Assembly: GCF_963676685.1 (NCBI RefSeq)
Contig: NC_092344.1
Coordinates: 87,698,749-87,762,748, forward strand
DNA length: 64,000 nucleotides
Origin: Mytilus edulis
Taxonomy: Eukaryota; Mollusca; Bivalvia; Mytilida; Mytilidae
Direction: 5' to 3'
Both the position numbers and the translations under genes were made by a program. Numbering within the stretch: the stretch's first letter is position 1; every line of letters begins with the position of its first letter. Under the pieces are notes generated by a model, which had not been told where the DNA came from, searched no databases, and saw nothing but the letters and a program-made list of their open reading frames with translations. Of the stretch, positions 1-12,531 are shown piece by piece.

Positions 1-1163
1 ATCTTTATATCTATGGAAGAATTAAGTAAAGGTTTTAAGTAATTTGTGGTAACGAAATCCCTGACGTCACTTAACAATTTACCAGTTAGACATAGATTAC
101 ATGCAATAAATTTAAAAAGTCACAACAGACATGGGTATAGTGAATGAGTTGTGAAATATAAACACCATAAGATGATCCCACCATCCAAAAAAGTAAGAAT
201 TTGATAAAAAGTCAAATATATTTAAACTTTAATCTATAAGCATGTGTCAGCTGATATGAATTAATGAATTTGATATGTTTTATTCATTTTTAACACTTAT
301 TTCTACTGATTTAAAATTTAGTTACTATGATTTTGGATATTGCATACTTGAGATATATAAAATTTGACATGTTAATTCAAAAGTTACAAATCAATATATT
401 CTTATTCAAAATGTATGATTTTACAAGTAATTAAAATAATAGTAATAAAACTACAGGTAAATGAAGTTACATGTGTCTTTTTACCTATCACCTGATTGCG
501 AGGTGTGAAAATTTAATAACTAAAACAACAGCCCCCAATAAATGTTGACAGTACATGGGTTGAAAGTAATAAAAAAGATATTTGAAAACTCCCTTATAAC
601 AATATAATATTTCCTGTCTATTTAACTGTGAGACAAAAACCTTCTCCATGCTAGAAATTGAAAGTTTGAAGCAGGAACAAAACATTTTTTTTTATCTTTT
701 CATTATAATACTTTGTACTAATTATTCAATGTGGATCACTGTTTATTAAAAGAATTTACAATATAATCATGATAAATAGAAATGAAAGCATAAACAGTGA
801 TTTAAACACTTTCTAAATTCCATTTTATATGTAATTGACCAGGTAGAGAGTGTTTTTTATAGTAATGACCACTCAAAATTTCAATCGACCAGTATTTGCC
901 AGTAAATGCCAGTATTTACCAGTATTTACCACTGGCATGGTCAATACTAGTATTGACGACTTTTTTGCCAACCTTGCTTTTGACAATTGTTGTAAATACC
1001 TGATTATGATGATAGTGTTTCTTTGTTTATATTTAATATGACGTCATAACTTAAATAACGTCACAACTAAAATCCCTAAAAACCGAACCAAAATCTAAAA
1101 TGTTATGGTATTTCCGTTTCTTTTTTAACAGATTTTGAAGTTAAAATATGTTTGAATTATAAA
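1..1163. other. intergenic or intronic stretch, no gene seen
   Basis: No coding exon or recognisable mobile element was found. The only structure is a short direct repeat at about 888-935, where CCAGTATTTAC-like 11-mers recur four times, followed by the palindrome CAATACTAGTATTG. The stretch could lie inside a long DNM1L intron, since that gene runs leftward from 13322. Confidence 0.4.
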
Positions 1164-1167
1164 AAAA

Positions 1168-1626
1168 CAAGAATTTGTCAATAGTACACGGATGCCCCAC
1201 TCCCACAATCATTTTCTATGTTCAGTGGACCGTGAAATTGGGGTCAAAACTTTAATTTGGAATCAAAATTAGAAAGATCATATCATAGGGAACATGTGTT
1301 CTAAGTTTCAAGTTGATGTAACTTTAACTTCATCAAAAACTACCTTGACCAAAAACTTTAACCTGAACTTTGCAGTATCATTTTCTATGTTCAGTGGACC
1401 ATGAAATTGGGGTCAAAACTATAATTTGGCATTAAAATTAGACAGATCATATCATAGGGAAAATGTGTATTAAGTTTCAAGTTGATTGGACTTCAGCTTC
1501 ATCAAAAACTACCTCGACCAAAAACTTTAACCTGAAGCGAACGGACGGATGCACAGACAGACGCACGGACGAACGGAGGCACAGACCAGAAAACATAATG
1601 CCCCTCTACTATCGTAGGTGGGGCAT
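1168..1626 (+). repeat. dispersed repeat family C, copy 1
   Basis: Begins near ACAAGAATTTGTCAATAGTA and ends in a hairpin, ATGCCCC...GGGGCAT (1598-1626). Two tandem internal modules of about 180 bp each start near CATTTTCTATGTTCAGTGGA and include a stretch resembling AAACTACCTTGACCAAAAAC. A GGACGNAC-rich tract (about 1540-1580) precedes the end hairpin. Other copies lie at 35508-35990 (reverse), 37180-37443 and 62647-62938. No open frame is conserved across copies, so this is read as non-coding. Confidence 0.75.
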
Positions 1627-1880
1627 ACAAATTATACAGACTTCGTCCCTTTTCACAGGTAATGCCTGCCTCATATTATTACCGATAACATAAAAATAAT
1701 TAAGTCAGTTTCTATAATTTAGATAAATTTCTGCAGTAAATTTAGAAAATTCTTTATTATTTAATGGAAAAAATATCATCATTATGACAGTCAGTGTTGT
1801 TGAATTTATCAATTAGATGCAATTTAGAAGGGTCTAAACTGTAATTTATAACAGTACCAAAAAAAATCTGCTATAAAAGA

Positions 1881-2220
1881 GTGCAATTAGTGTGGCGTGA
1901 CTTTTTACCCCAATATACCCCAATATACCTCAAAAAACAGTTTTAACATATTATTATTTAATAATAACATTATTTTAGGCATATCCAAGTTATTTTAACA
2001 CCAATAATACTTTTTTTATAAATATATTTAATTTTAAAATAATTTTTCCTCGTAACTTGGTCAATTCATGTCCGCCGCTTACGATCACAAAATGACTTTT
2101 TACCCCAATATATCCAAATATACTCGAATAAACAGTTTCAATACAATTTCAATGATAAGGAATGATTTAACATTCAGATACATTAAAATAACACGACTGT
2201 TCACTTTTGTTGTGCATTTT
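1881..2220 (+). repeat. dispersed repeat family G, copy 1
   Basis: Contains repeated CCCCAATATAC motifs at both ends of a core that includes CCGCCGCTTACGATCACAAA. A second copy lies in reverse orientation at 11220-11562. The two copies flank the transposon-rich 2.2-11.2 kb block as a widely spaced inverted pair. Confidence 0.65.
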
Positions 2221-2501
2221 GAGGCTTTTAAACCGTTATTTATTCATGTTTTGACGAAGGTTTCACTAAACACCAGAACGAAGAACCTAAAAATATACCG
2301 GTAATTTTTTACAATTTCTTTTTTTCTTCTTCTTTAAAATGTGGAGATTGAAAATGCATATGTTTTGTTTTTTGTTTAGAGTAAAATATGATATACATAT
2401 TTTTTTTAATGAAACTCGAAAATCTTTTTCTCAAATTTTGAAAAAAAATCTCAAATATTTTTTTTAAGTAATAATTAATGTTTATACATGTTATATGTTT
2501 A

Positions 2502-4533
2502 TGCCCGCGTCACACTGTCCCGATTTTTACGCCGATGGCAACACGATTATGGAAATTTTCAAAATCGGGACTGATCGTATCCAGATCGGGCTATTCGTAG
2601 TGCCATCTTTAACCATCGAACAACCATCGGCCACTTTTTCTAGCCTTCGGGGACAACTTCGGGAAGGGTTCTAAATTTTTTAACATGTTAAAAAATCCCC
2701 GAAGGTGCGTCCGATGTTGAGGGTTCATATTGAGTTCGTATCACCATCCTCACCATCGTAATGTCACCGGGAATGCATCTTTGCACATCGTATTGCATTC
2801 GTGTTTCCATCGTTTCCATCGGGCAGTTTTGACATTACGATGTCTACACGAATGAATCACGAAGATACCCGAAGGTCTTACGATGGCAACACGACTTCGT
2901 GAAGACCTCGTAATCCCGTCGTGTTGCCATCGAATAAAAGTACGAAGGCGACAAGATGGAACTACGACGGCAATAAATCCAGCTAAATGTAAGTTAATTT
3001 TCGCGTTAAAATACATTTAAAGTGCCATGCGCGATATGCACTGGTCAGTCTTATATGACAGTTAAGAAAGACGTTCACAAAACATGGAGCTCATATCATA
3101 TGATTCTATGAGAACAAGAAAGGCGACAGCGTTGTTTCTATTAATTCAAATGGAACAAGAAGAGCAGGTATTACAGGCTCAGGATTTACTTTTACAAATA
3201 AAATATTATTTTTTGTCAATTTTCCATATCAAGCAACATAATGAAAATCATAAACGCACCTCGTACACCAACACTGCAGGTACACGTATATAAGGAAACC
3301 AACTTTTTCTTCATTATTCTGATTTTTTTATGTATCGTCTGAGTTGTTGCCACACGAATGTTTCTCCATAACCATTTTGTTTTCTATATGTCATATTTTG
3401 CCGCATTTGTTGCTTTCCCCACATCCTTCCTTTTGTCTATATTATTATGATATTCTCCTGGAAAGAGCTCTTTTTGAATAAAAGGGATCAACGAACCCAT
3501 TACCTTACCTTTAAGATAGATCAGTAAACATGGGCATAATTATGGGTGATTATTCAGACTAGTGCACACATTTTACAGTTCAAACAAGGCAATGCCGAGC
3601 GTGGCATCCCCTCGTATGTAACATATTGGGGACAAATATGGACACTTTATTTGTATATACACATGCAGAAAATGGTAAATTGAATATGCATATTTGATAC
3701 ATAAACTATTTTTCTAGAAATCAACCAAAACATTCAGTAACTGGAAATACCTTTAATATTGTCTTTAGAACCAGCAGGTAAAAAAATGAGCAACCAATTC
3801 CTGTGTATTATGCTATTTCAAGGAGAAAAAAACAAGTCCATCTGCATGACCTTGACCTTTGGCCTTGAACGTAAAAAATGTCAGATCATTACAAGGAGGA
3901 ATAATATACCAAATGTGGTTAAAATCTTTTGAAGCATATTGGTTTTAGAGTGTCCACAAGGGTGATATTGCCTTGTATTACAACTGTCACTGTGACCTCG
4001 ACCTTTGAACTTTAAAGTCAATAGCGCTTAAGATATTCTTAACGAGTAACAGCATTTTGGGTCTAGAATGTCAATAACAATTTTATATACACGCAACTTA
4101 CATGTAGTAGGCGAGGGGATAATGAACTAAGTTTTATAAGAATTAGTCAAAAAGATCGATTTCCCGCCATGCATGGCAGACTTGTACAGAAACGATATGT
4201 TGTCGAAATTCTGTCCGTATCTTTTAGACATCGTATGGCCATCGCGCCATCATCTTAATCCATCGTGTAGCTTTCGTAATCCATCGTGTAGCCTTCGTGA
4301 TCCATCGTGTAGGGATAAGAAGCTTAAATACCCGTCTTCGGTTAACCTTCGTATGTCCATCTTTTGCTATCGTATATAATTTCGGCACCATCGTATAGAC
4401 TTCGTTATTCATCGTACTTTCTTCTGTCACTTTTTGGTATTTTAACGAGATCGGGACCAACTTCGTACGAACTTACAATTTTCGCATTCGGGTGTCCATC
4501 GTATATAAAAATCGGGACAGTGTGACGCGGGCA
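2502..4533. mobile_element. non-autonomous DNA transposon, PIF/Harbinger-like
   Basis: The ends are perfect 28-bp terminal inverted repeats starting TGCCCGCGTCACACTGTCCC. They are flanked by the 3-bp duplication TTA (2499-2501 and 4534-4536), the target-site size and sequence typical of PIF/Harbinger. Both subterminal regions (about 2520-2960 and 4150-4510) are packed with imperfect CCATCGT / CTTCGTG motifs in inverted arrangement. The roughly 1.2-kb middle has no transposase-like frame, so the element must rely on a transposase in trans. The superfamily call rests on the target site and could change if the true ends are offset. Confidence 0.7.
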
Positions 4534-4747
4534 TTAACATTTAATGTTTTCTATGCATGTTAATAAAATACGTATGTATCTTTCGCTCAGTGAGGACATT
4601 GTTATTCAATGTTGGTAAGGTTTGTGTGTTCACATTTCTCGGACCAACATATTTTTGTCACGCCAAGAAATCCTGTTGCTCCAATGCAACTGTGACTCTG
4701 ATGGACCTCCTACGGCATCCATTATTAGTCGAAGATTAAATAAAAAA

Positions 4748-6550
4748 CTAGAGGCTCTAAAGAGCCTGTGTCGCTCACCTTGGTCTATGTGAATATTAAA
4801 CAATGGACACAGATGGATTCATGACAAAATTGTGTTTTGGTGATGGTGATGTGTTTGTAGATCTTACTTTACTAAACATTCTTGCTGCTTACAATTATCT
4901 CTATCTATAACAGTACTTTCTGTGGAAAATGTTATTGAAAATCTTCAAATTTTAAGAAAATTGTTAAAAATTGACTATGAAGGGCAATAACTCCTTAGGG
5001 GGTCAATTGACTATTTTGGTCATACTGACTTATTTTTAGTTCTTACTTTGCTGTACATTATTGCTGTTTACAGTTTATCTTTATCTATAATAATATTCAA
5101 GATAATAACAAAAAAACAGCAAAATTTCCTCAAAATTACCAATTCAGGGGCAGCAACCTAACAACCGATTATCCGATTCATCTGAAAATTCCAGGGCAGA
5201 TAGATCGTGACCTGATCAACAATTTTACTTCCTGTCAGATTTGCTCTTAATGCTTTGGTTTTTGAGTTATAAGCCAAAAACTGCATTTTACCCCCATGTT
5301 CTATTTTTAGCCATGGCGGCCATCTTGGTTTGTTGGCCGAGTTACCGGACACATTTTTTTAACTAGATACCCCAATGATGATTATGGCCAAGTTTGGTTA
5401 AATTTGGCCCAGTAGTTTCAGAGGAGAAGATTTTTCTAAAAGATTACTAAGATTTACGAAAAATGGTTAAAAATTGACTATAAAGGGCAATAACTCCTAA
5501 AGTGGTCAACTGACCATTTTGGTCATGTTGACTTATTTGTAGATCTTACTTTGCTGAACATTATTGCTGTTTACAGTTTATCTCTATCTATAATAATATT
5601 CAAGATAATAACCAAAAAGAGCAAAATTTCCTTAAAATTACCATTTCAGGGGCAGCAACCCAACATCGGAATGTCCGATTCATCTGAAAATTTCAGGGCA
5701 GATAGATCTTGACCTGATGAACAATTTTACCCGTTGTCAGATTTGCTCTAAATGCTTTGGTTTTTGAGTTATAAGCCAAAAACTGCATTTTACCCCTATG
5801 TTCTATTTTTAGCCATGGCGGCCATCTTGGTTGGTTGGGCAGCGCACCGGACACATTTTTTAAACTAGATACCCCAATGATGATTATGGCAAAGTTTGGT
5901 TAAATTTGGCCCAGTAGTTTCAGAGGAGAAGATTTTTCTAAAAGATTACTAAGATTTACGAAAAATGGTTAAAAATTGACTATAAAGGGCAATAACTCCT
6001 AAAGTGGTCAACTGACCATTTTGGTCATGTTGACTTATTTGTAGATCTTACTTTGCTGAACATTATTGCTGTTTACAGTTTATCTCTATCTATAATAATA
6101 TTCAAGATAATAACCAAAAACAGCAAAATTTCCTTAAAATTACCATTTCAGGGGCAGCAACCCAACAACGAAATGTCCGATTCATCTGAAAATTTCAGGG
6201 CAGATAGATCTTGACCTGTTGAACAATATTACCCCCATGTCAGATTAGCTCTAAATGCTTTGGTTTTTGAGTTATAAGCCAAAAACTGCATTTTACCCCT
6301 ATGTTCTATTTTTAGCCATGGCGGCCATCTTGGTTGGTTGGCCGGGTCACCGGACACATTTTTTAAACTAGATACCCCAATGATGATTGTGGCCAAGTTT
6401 GGTTAAATTTGGCCCAGTAGTTTCAGAGGAGAAGATTTTTGTAAAAGTTAACGCAGGACGACGCCGGACGACGCCGGACAACACCGGACTCCGGACGCCG
6501 GACGCCAAGTGATGAGAAAAGCTCACTTGGCCCTTTGGGCCAGGTGAGCT
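4748..6550 (+). repeat. dispersed repeat family A, near-complete copy
   Basis: The left end is a hairpin, AGGCTCT AA AGAGCCT (4752-4767). The right end is a longer hairpin, AGCTCACTTGGCCC...GGGCCAGGTGAGCT (6520-6550). Between them are three tandem modules of about 500 bp, with module joints near 4969, 5469 and 5971. A GACGACGCCGGAC-rich tract (about 6450-6505) sits just inside the right hairpin. A second near-complete copy lies in reverse at 24498-26381. No frame stays open across modules. Confidence 0.75.
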
Positions 6551-7617
6551 AAAAAATGTAAACCTTTCAGATGTAATGTTTATGAAATTAAAATATTCCA
6601 AGTGGGACACCCCAACCCCTCTTTTTTTGCACTCTCCATTTTTAACCCTCGAATTAAGCTTTCCAATCTAACTAAAATTTAAACCTTACTTTCTAACTGA
6701 TCTTTTCATGTACCGGACAGACAACACTCGTTATTTTATAAGAAAAGGCTACTATGCCCGTTATACACTCATACACTGACATGCATGTTGTCTACTTGGA
6801 GTCTCCGCACAAACACTTGCCTCAGAATAAACTCCAAATATGGAAAGTGGAACTACTATTCAAAACATAAAGTCAAAAGTCTCATAGAAGAATTTTTTGC
6901 AAAGGATGCCGAGGTAATTCTCTGTGTTCAAAATATACATGAAATTTCATAACCCCAAGATTACGATATATATTTGATATAACAAATTATCAATTTTGAT
7001 ATAACAGATTATGAATTTGATATAACAAATTATGAATTTGATATAACAAATTATGAATTTGATATAACAGATTATGAATTTGATTTAACTTGACAAATTC
7101 ACAATTTGATATAACAGATTTTCAATTCGATATACCAAATTATCAATTAGAAATAACAAATTGTCAATTTGATAAAACAAATTGTGAATTTCTCTACCAA
7201 TAGTATGGTTTAATTATAATGAGATTGATTGAAACATTGCGTAACCCAAATTGGCACATTTTTGTGTATTGATTCATTGTTTATCTGACGTTCAGCGACA
7301 AATATGTCATTGAATGCTTATTCAAAACTTTCTTAACAGGTTTAATGTTTCTGAAACCCTCTCCTTCCCCTTTTATCTATTATTTGAGGCAATTTGGGGG
7401 ACTAGTTTGAATGTTTTCTATTCATTACACGGGACCTGGTGTCTTAGAACGAACAATTAGAAATATACTCCAAATGCTGCAGTTGCAGGGGATGTAGGGT
7501 GGATACCTATCTTTCAAAAACAATGGCAATGCTTAATTCGACTATAGTGCCGTTTGAACAATATGAGTTCTGATCGTTTAAACAGAAAAATTTTAATATG
7601 GGCAGACATTATGAGTA
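6551..7617. repeat. spacer with an AT-rich tandem repeat
   Basis: No gene is seen. At about 6969-7195 there are roughly ten imperfect copies of a 20-22 bp unit of the form TTTGATATAACAAATTATGAA. The copies in the centre (7020-7080) are nearly identical and those at the edges have diverged. Confidence 0.65.
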
Positions 7618-9591
7618 AACCAGATGCTCCGCAGGGCGTAGCTTTATACGACCGCAGAGGTTGAACCCTGAACGGTTGGGGCAAGTATGGACACAACATT
7701 CAAGCTGGATTCAGCTCTAAATTTGGATTGTGATTAAATAGTTGACACAGCATAGGTTTCTGACACAGAATGAATGTGTTCTAATGAACTTAAAATTTTT
7801 GTTTTCTCTTAGAGCAATTCACTATGCTGTTGAATATTAATCCTCTCAAAAAAATGTTTGAAGAAATTTTCTTTTTTATTTATGAAATTTCAAATGAGAA
7901 AAATTGAACCCAATTTTTTTAATCACATCCCCCTTTCCCTTATTCCAAAACTAATCTCAATTAAAATTTCTAATGGAGTTTGCAACAATAACTACTCATT
8001 TAAATACATCATAAAATATTAAGATGTAAAAAAACTGCTTGTTATCACTGAATGGTAAAGATTATTTTAATTTATCAGTTGGTAGTAAAAAGTGAATATT
8101 CATTGTATATTGTATATAACAAAGATTTAAGTTGATTCTGGACAAAGAAAGATAACTCCAATTAAAAAAAAATCTTGCTATTGCACAATATTTTGCAATT
8201 AGATATTTCTTGCTTACTATTCTGGACAAAGAAAGATAACTCTAATTAAAAAAAAAATTGCTATTTCACAATATTGTGCAGTTAGATATTTCTTACCATT
8301 GCGCAATACTGTGCAATTGAAAAGACTTGCTATTGCACAATACTTAATATAATAATTTTAGATCATGATTTGGACCAACTTGAAAACTGGGCCCATAATA
8401 AAAAATCTAAGTACATTTTTTGATTCAGCATATCAAAGAACCCCAAGATTTCAATTTTTGTTAAAATCAGACTAAGTTTAATTTTGGACCCTTTGGACTT
8501 TAGTGTAGACCAATTTGAAAACAGGACCAAAAATGAAGAATCTACATACACAGTTAGATTTGGTATATCAAAGAACCCCATTTATTCAATTTTTGATGAA
8601 ATCAAACAAAGTTTAATTTTGGACCCCGATTTGGACCAACTTGAAAACTGGGCCAATAATCAAGAATCTAAGTACATTTTTAGATTCAGCATATCAAAGA
8701 ACCTAACTGATTCATTTTTTGTCAAAATCAAACTAAGTTTAATTTTGGACCCTTTGGACCTTAATGTAGACCAATTTGAAAACGGGACCAAAAGTTAAGA
8801 ATCTACATACACAGTCATGACAGTTAGATTCGGCATATCAAAGAACCCCAATTATTCAATTTTGATGAAATCAAACAAAGTTTAATTTTGGACCCTTTGG
8901 GCCCCTTATTCTGTTGGGACAAAAACTCCCAAAATCAATACCAACCTTCCTTTTATGGTCATAAACCTTGTGTTTAAATTTCATTGATTTCTATTTACTT
9001 ATACTAACGTTATGGTGCGAAAACCAAGAAAAATGCTTATTTGGGTCCCTTTTTGGCCCCTAATTCCTAAACTGTTGGGACCTAAACTCCCAAAATCAAT
9101 ACCAACCTTCCTTTTGTAGTCATTAACATTGTGTTTAAATTTCATTGATTTCTATTTACTTAAACTAAAGTTATTGTGCGAAAACCAAGAATAATGCTTA
9201 TTTGGGCCCTTTTTTGGCCCCTAATTCCTAAACTGTTTCGAACCTCAACTCTAAAAATCAATCCCAACCGTTCTTTTGTGGTCATAAACCTTGTGTCAAA
9301 ATTTCATAGATTTCTATTAACTTAAACTAAAGTTATAGTGCGAAAACCAAGAAAATGCTTATTTGGGCCCTTTTTGGCCCCTAATTCCTAAAATGTTGGG
9401 ACCAAAACTCCCAAAATCAATACCAACCTTCCTTTTGTGGTCATAAACCTTGTGTTAAAATTTCATAGATTTCCATTCACTTTTACTAAAGTTAGAGTGC
9501 GAAAACTAAAAGTATTCGGACGACGACGACGACGCCAACGTGATAGCAATATACGACGAAAATTTTTTCAAATTTTGCGGTCGTATAAAAA
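7618..9591 (+). repeat. dispersed repeat family B, near-complete copy
   Basis: Short terminal inverted repeats, TTTATACGACCGCA near 7643 and TGCGGTCGTATAAA near 9576-9590. The left part carries repeats of TTGCTATTGCACAATA, then direct repeats of GGACCAACTTGAAAACTGGG with modules of about 140 and 155 bp. A GACGACGACGACGCC tract (about 9518-9535) lies just inside the right end. Other copies are at 54083-55014, 56472-57400 and 58177-59777. Short open frames inside it (for example 8484-8798) come from the module repetition and are not conserved. Confidence 0.7.
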
Positions 9592-9809
9592 CATAAGTGT
9601 ATAAAAAATTGGAATTTTTATGTAAGGAAAACGTTTTCTGAGTATAAAGCAGAACATTTGTGTATCATTACAGATTATGTTGATAGTACCTCAGTTGTCA
9701 ATACTGTTATGTCTAAAATGTTTAGTAAATATGTCGAAAAGTGGCAAGGCAATTTACAATCAGAGAAAGCTTTATTTGGTAAAGGTGGTAACAAACTTCG
9801 TACATATAA

Positions 9810-10996
9810 CAGGGATCTCCATGGCCTGTTTAACGATGGCGCCCCGCCATCATTCAAATGTCTTGCACCATCGTCAAATGACTTGAGCCATCGTTAAATT
9901 GTCTTGCGCCATCGTTAAATTGTCTTCCGCCATCGTTCTAAACTTCATCGTTTTTTGTAGCCCGACGCCATTTTTTGTTATCAATTATAATCAAATGCAT
10001 GTAATTGCATAACCCTTAGGCTTTTTATGTTATAATCCAATACAGTTCTAACGCCTGAGGGATATCCGGATTAAGATCGCTAATCACTTGTACATGAGCT
10101 TGTATACAGGTAGATCAACAAACCAGACAGAATACTATCTGAGGATAGACGATCCATTTGTCGAATTATTTGTCCAATTAATCAACTAAGTTTCAGCAAA
10201 TGATTATGATAATTTAGATTAAATAAATAAATTAATAATCCAGTTACAAAGAGAACAGTTTAACAAGTCAAACACGTGCTTTATTTTGACTTACGCAATC
10301 AGCATCTCCCTTTTCTTAAGAAGTACAAAATATTTAGAATTACTTTAAAAGTTTAAAAGTAAAAACTTAAATATTTCCTGTAAAGAAATATCGTATCGTA
10401 ATTCTGAATTCATTTCGTATATTACAATCAAATTGATACATCTGCGTTTCCGGTTTCTATTCAGACTCGAAAGATGCATGTTGCACAGCATAAATTTGCC
10501 AGATAAAGTCATTAAAAACCTTTTCATTTGTCAACGTTTGCTTTACAAATCTCTTTAACCTTTTACATAACCCGTACGAATCGTTTTGTTGTTGCTGCAA
10601 ATCAGCCATACCGGTAATGGGTTCTTAATTTGACAGTGTAAATGAAAAATAAGCTCCACATCATATGATTTTTAACCCCCATAACAATTACCAAAAATAC
10701 AAGAAATCTACATGGGGACTTTCATGACAGCTTTTGGTCATTCTCAACTAAGGGGGGACCAAGAAGACTTGGCATTTGAATGGTTAAAAACGGCAATAAA
10801 TGAAAATATTGATACTTCTAATTCTATAATGAAAATTCAAATAAATATAATTTAAATAAGCAATGAATTAGCATGTTCACCATTCCTTGTATGGAGGGAT
10901 AAAATACTTCCGATCGCGCTACACTGTACAGCGTAGACACGGTTTGTAATGGTGAAAGTTCCTCCAGCGTTCAATTTTCATCCATGGAGATCCCTG
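9810..10996. mobile_element. DNA-transposon-like element with 15-bp inverted ends
   Basis: Perfect terminal inverted repeats CAGGGATCTCCATGG (9810-9824) and CCATGGAGATCCCTG (10982-10996). Just inside the left end is a tandem run of GCCATCGTTAAATTGTCTT-like 18-20-mers (about 9830-9945). I could not identify a clean target-site duplication, so the superfamily is left open. No transposase-like frame is present in its 1.2 kb. Confidence 0.55.
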
Positions 10997-11219
10997 ATAT
11001 TTCAAAAAAAAATTAAATATTTCTAATTTTATCTACATGTATGAAAAACGATTCAAATTTAATTATGAAAATACAAATGTTCTTGAATAAAACTTAAATT
11101 TGAAGGAGTGAAAAAGAAATAGCTATTTAAAACTGCCCTGTATATTTTCAGGTCCGTCCTGGTCTTTAGTGTTACCATTATCAGTTTTCGAGTTAACAGT
11201 AGTTTTAAAAGCTTCTAAA

Positions 11220-11562
11220 TACACACAGAGGTGCATAGGGTTGTTTTTTAAAAGTAAATATGGGTAAAATATCATTCCACAACATGAATATTGCACTGAA
11301 ACGTTTTATTTGAGTATATTGGGGTATATTGGGGTAAAAAGTCATTTTGTGATCGTAAGCGGCTGACAAGAACGGAACAAGTTTCAATGCAAAAAGTGAT
11401 TTAAAATTAATTATATTCATAAATTAAAGTATTATTGGTGTTAAAATAACATGAAAATGCATAAAATAATGTTATTATTCAATACTGTTATGTTAAAACT
11501 GTTTTTGAGGTATATTGGGGTATATTGGGGTATGTTGGGGTGAAAAGTCGCACCCCAATTGG
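11220..11562 (-). repeat. dispersed repeat family G, copy 2
   Basis: Reverse-oriented counterpart of 1881-2220. It shares TTTGTGATCGTAAGCGG and the flanking runs of GTATATTGGGG. Three such runs stand in tandem at about 11510-11540. Confidence 0.65.
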
Positions 11563-11659
11563 TGCCAATAGGAATACTATAGTCGATGAAGATACGTTTT
11601 CCAATGTAGCTGTCAAGAGCAGAGTTAAAACGCCTCTTTAATGGTTAACACAGGTATAG

Positions 11660-12399
11660 CAGTGTTTTCCTTTTTTCACTAAGGTAAGGTGGGTGTTTTA
11701 AAAAATAACTTGCAACCGAGTGTTTTTTTTAAATGTCCAACCTTTTTTTTATTTACTGTGGGTGCACGTGGGGGTCACAAAAATAGAGTAGTATAATATT
11801 CACATTTAATGGAGTTAAACAAACATAAATAGAAGTACTAGTCATATTAATTGTCAAATATTCTTTGATTTATTTTTTTTTCAAAAATTTATCTCTTATA
11901 TCTCTACTTTCATTTACAATTTTATGCATCAATATGGATTGAAGGCCTTTCAATCCAGGTTTCTGTCCTGTTTCTTGCTTTTGTGCCGTATTTTTGGCAC
12001 ACAGAACAGTAGTATCCTTCCTCTGTGACTATAAGTCATTTGAAGTCTTGCTCATATTTGTCTTCACTTGCGTGTCTTTTCCGTTATTTGGTTGATTTTT
12101 GTTCAATTTCAAACAACTCCAACATTACTATCAATTTTATTTAACTTATTTAGTCTAGTATTTTCTTTATCATCATCGTCATCTGCCTTTCTTTTTCCCC
12201 GATTGATAAATGAAAACATTGAAATTTGACGTTTGGACGCCATCTTTGTCAATAAAAACAAGGCAGGATTAGTATTCAAATTTTAACGGTACGGAACCGA
12301 AAAATACCCGGATTTTGAAAAAAAAAGCCGACCACCTCCTAAAATCGAAAGGTGGTCGGCTTTCAAAAGGTCGGCTTAAATGCCGAATGGAAAACACTG
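11660..12399. mobile_element. hAT-like non-autonomous element (740 bp)
   Basis: Terminal inverted repeats CAGTGTTTTCC / GGAAAACACTG have the CAG-G start usual for hAT elements. They are flanked by the 5-bp duplication TATAG (11655-11659 and 12400-12404). Five bases is shorter than the classical 8-bp hAT duplication but fits hAT subgroups with 5-bp targets. A hairpin built from GGTGGTCGGCTTT-type repeats lies near the right end (12325-12376). There is no transposase frame. Confidence 0.6.
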
Positions 12400-12531
12400 T
12401 ATAGCATTATGGCAATATAAAAACAATCCTTAATGTATAAGTTTAAATGTACTGTTAACTATCATTGTCATAGAAATTACATCAGATAAATAAAAAAACA
12501 CTTTTTTAAGATTTTTAAGGGCATGCACGGT

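Noticed and set aside
2750-3016. 88-codon minus-strand frame rich in Arg and His
   Set aside because: Encoded by the CCATCGT/CTTCGTG subterminal motif array of the Harbinger-like element. No counterpart to a transposase or Myb-like protein.
8363-8798. Overlapping frames of 72 and 104 codons on both strands
   Set aside because: Produced by direct repetition of family B modules. The same peptide-like pattern recurs at 58444-58701 only because the DNA repeats.
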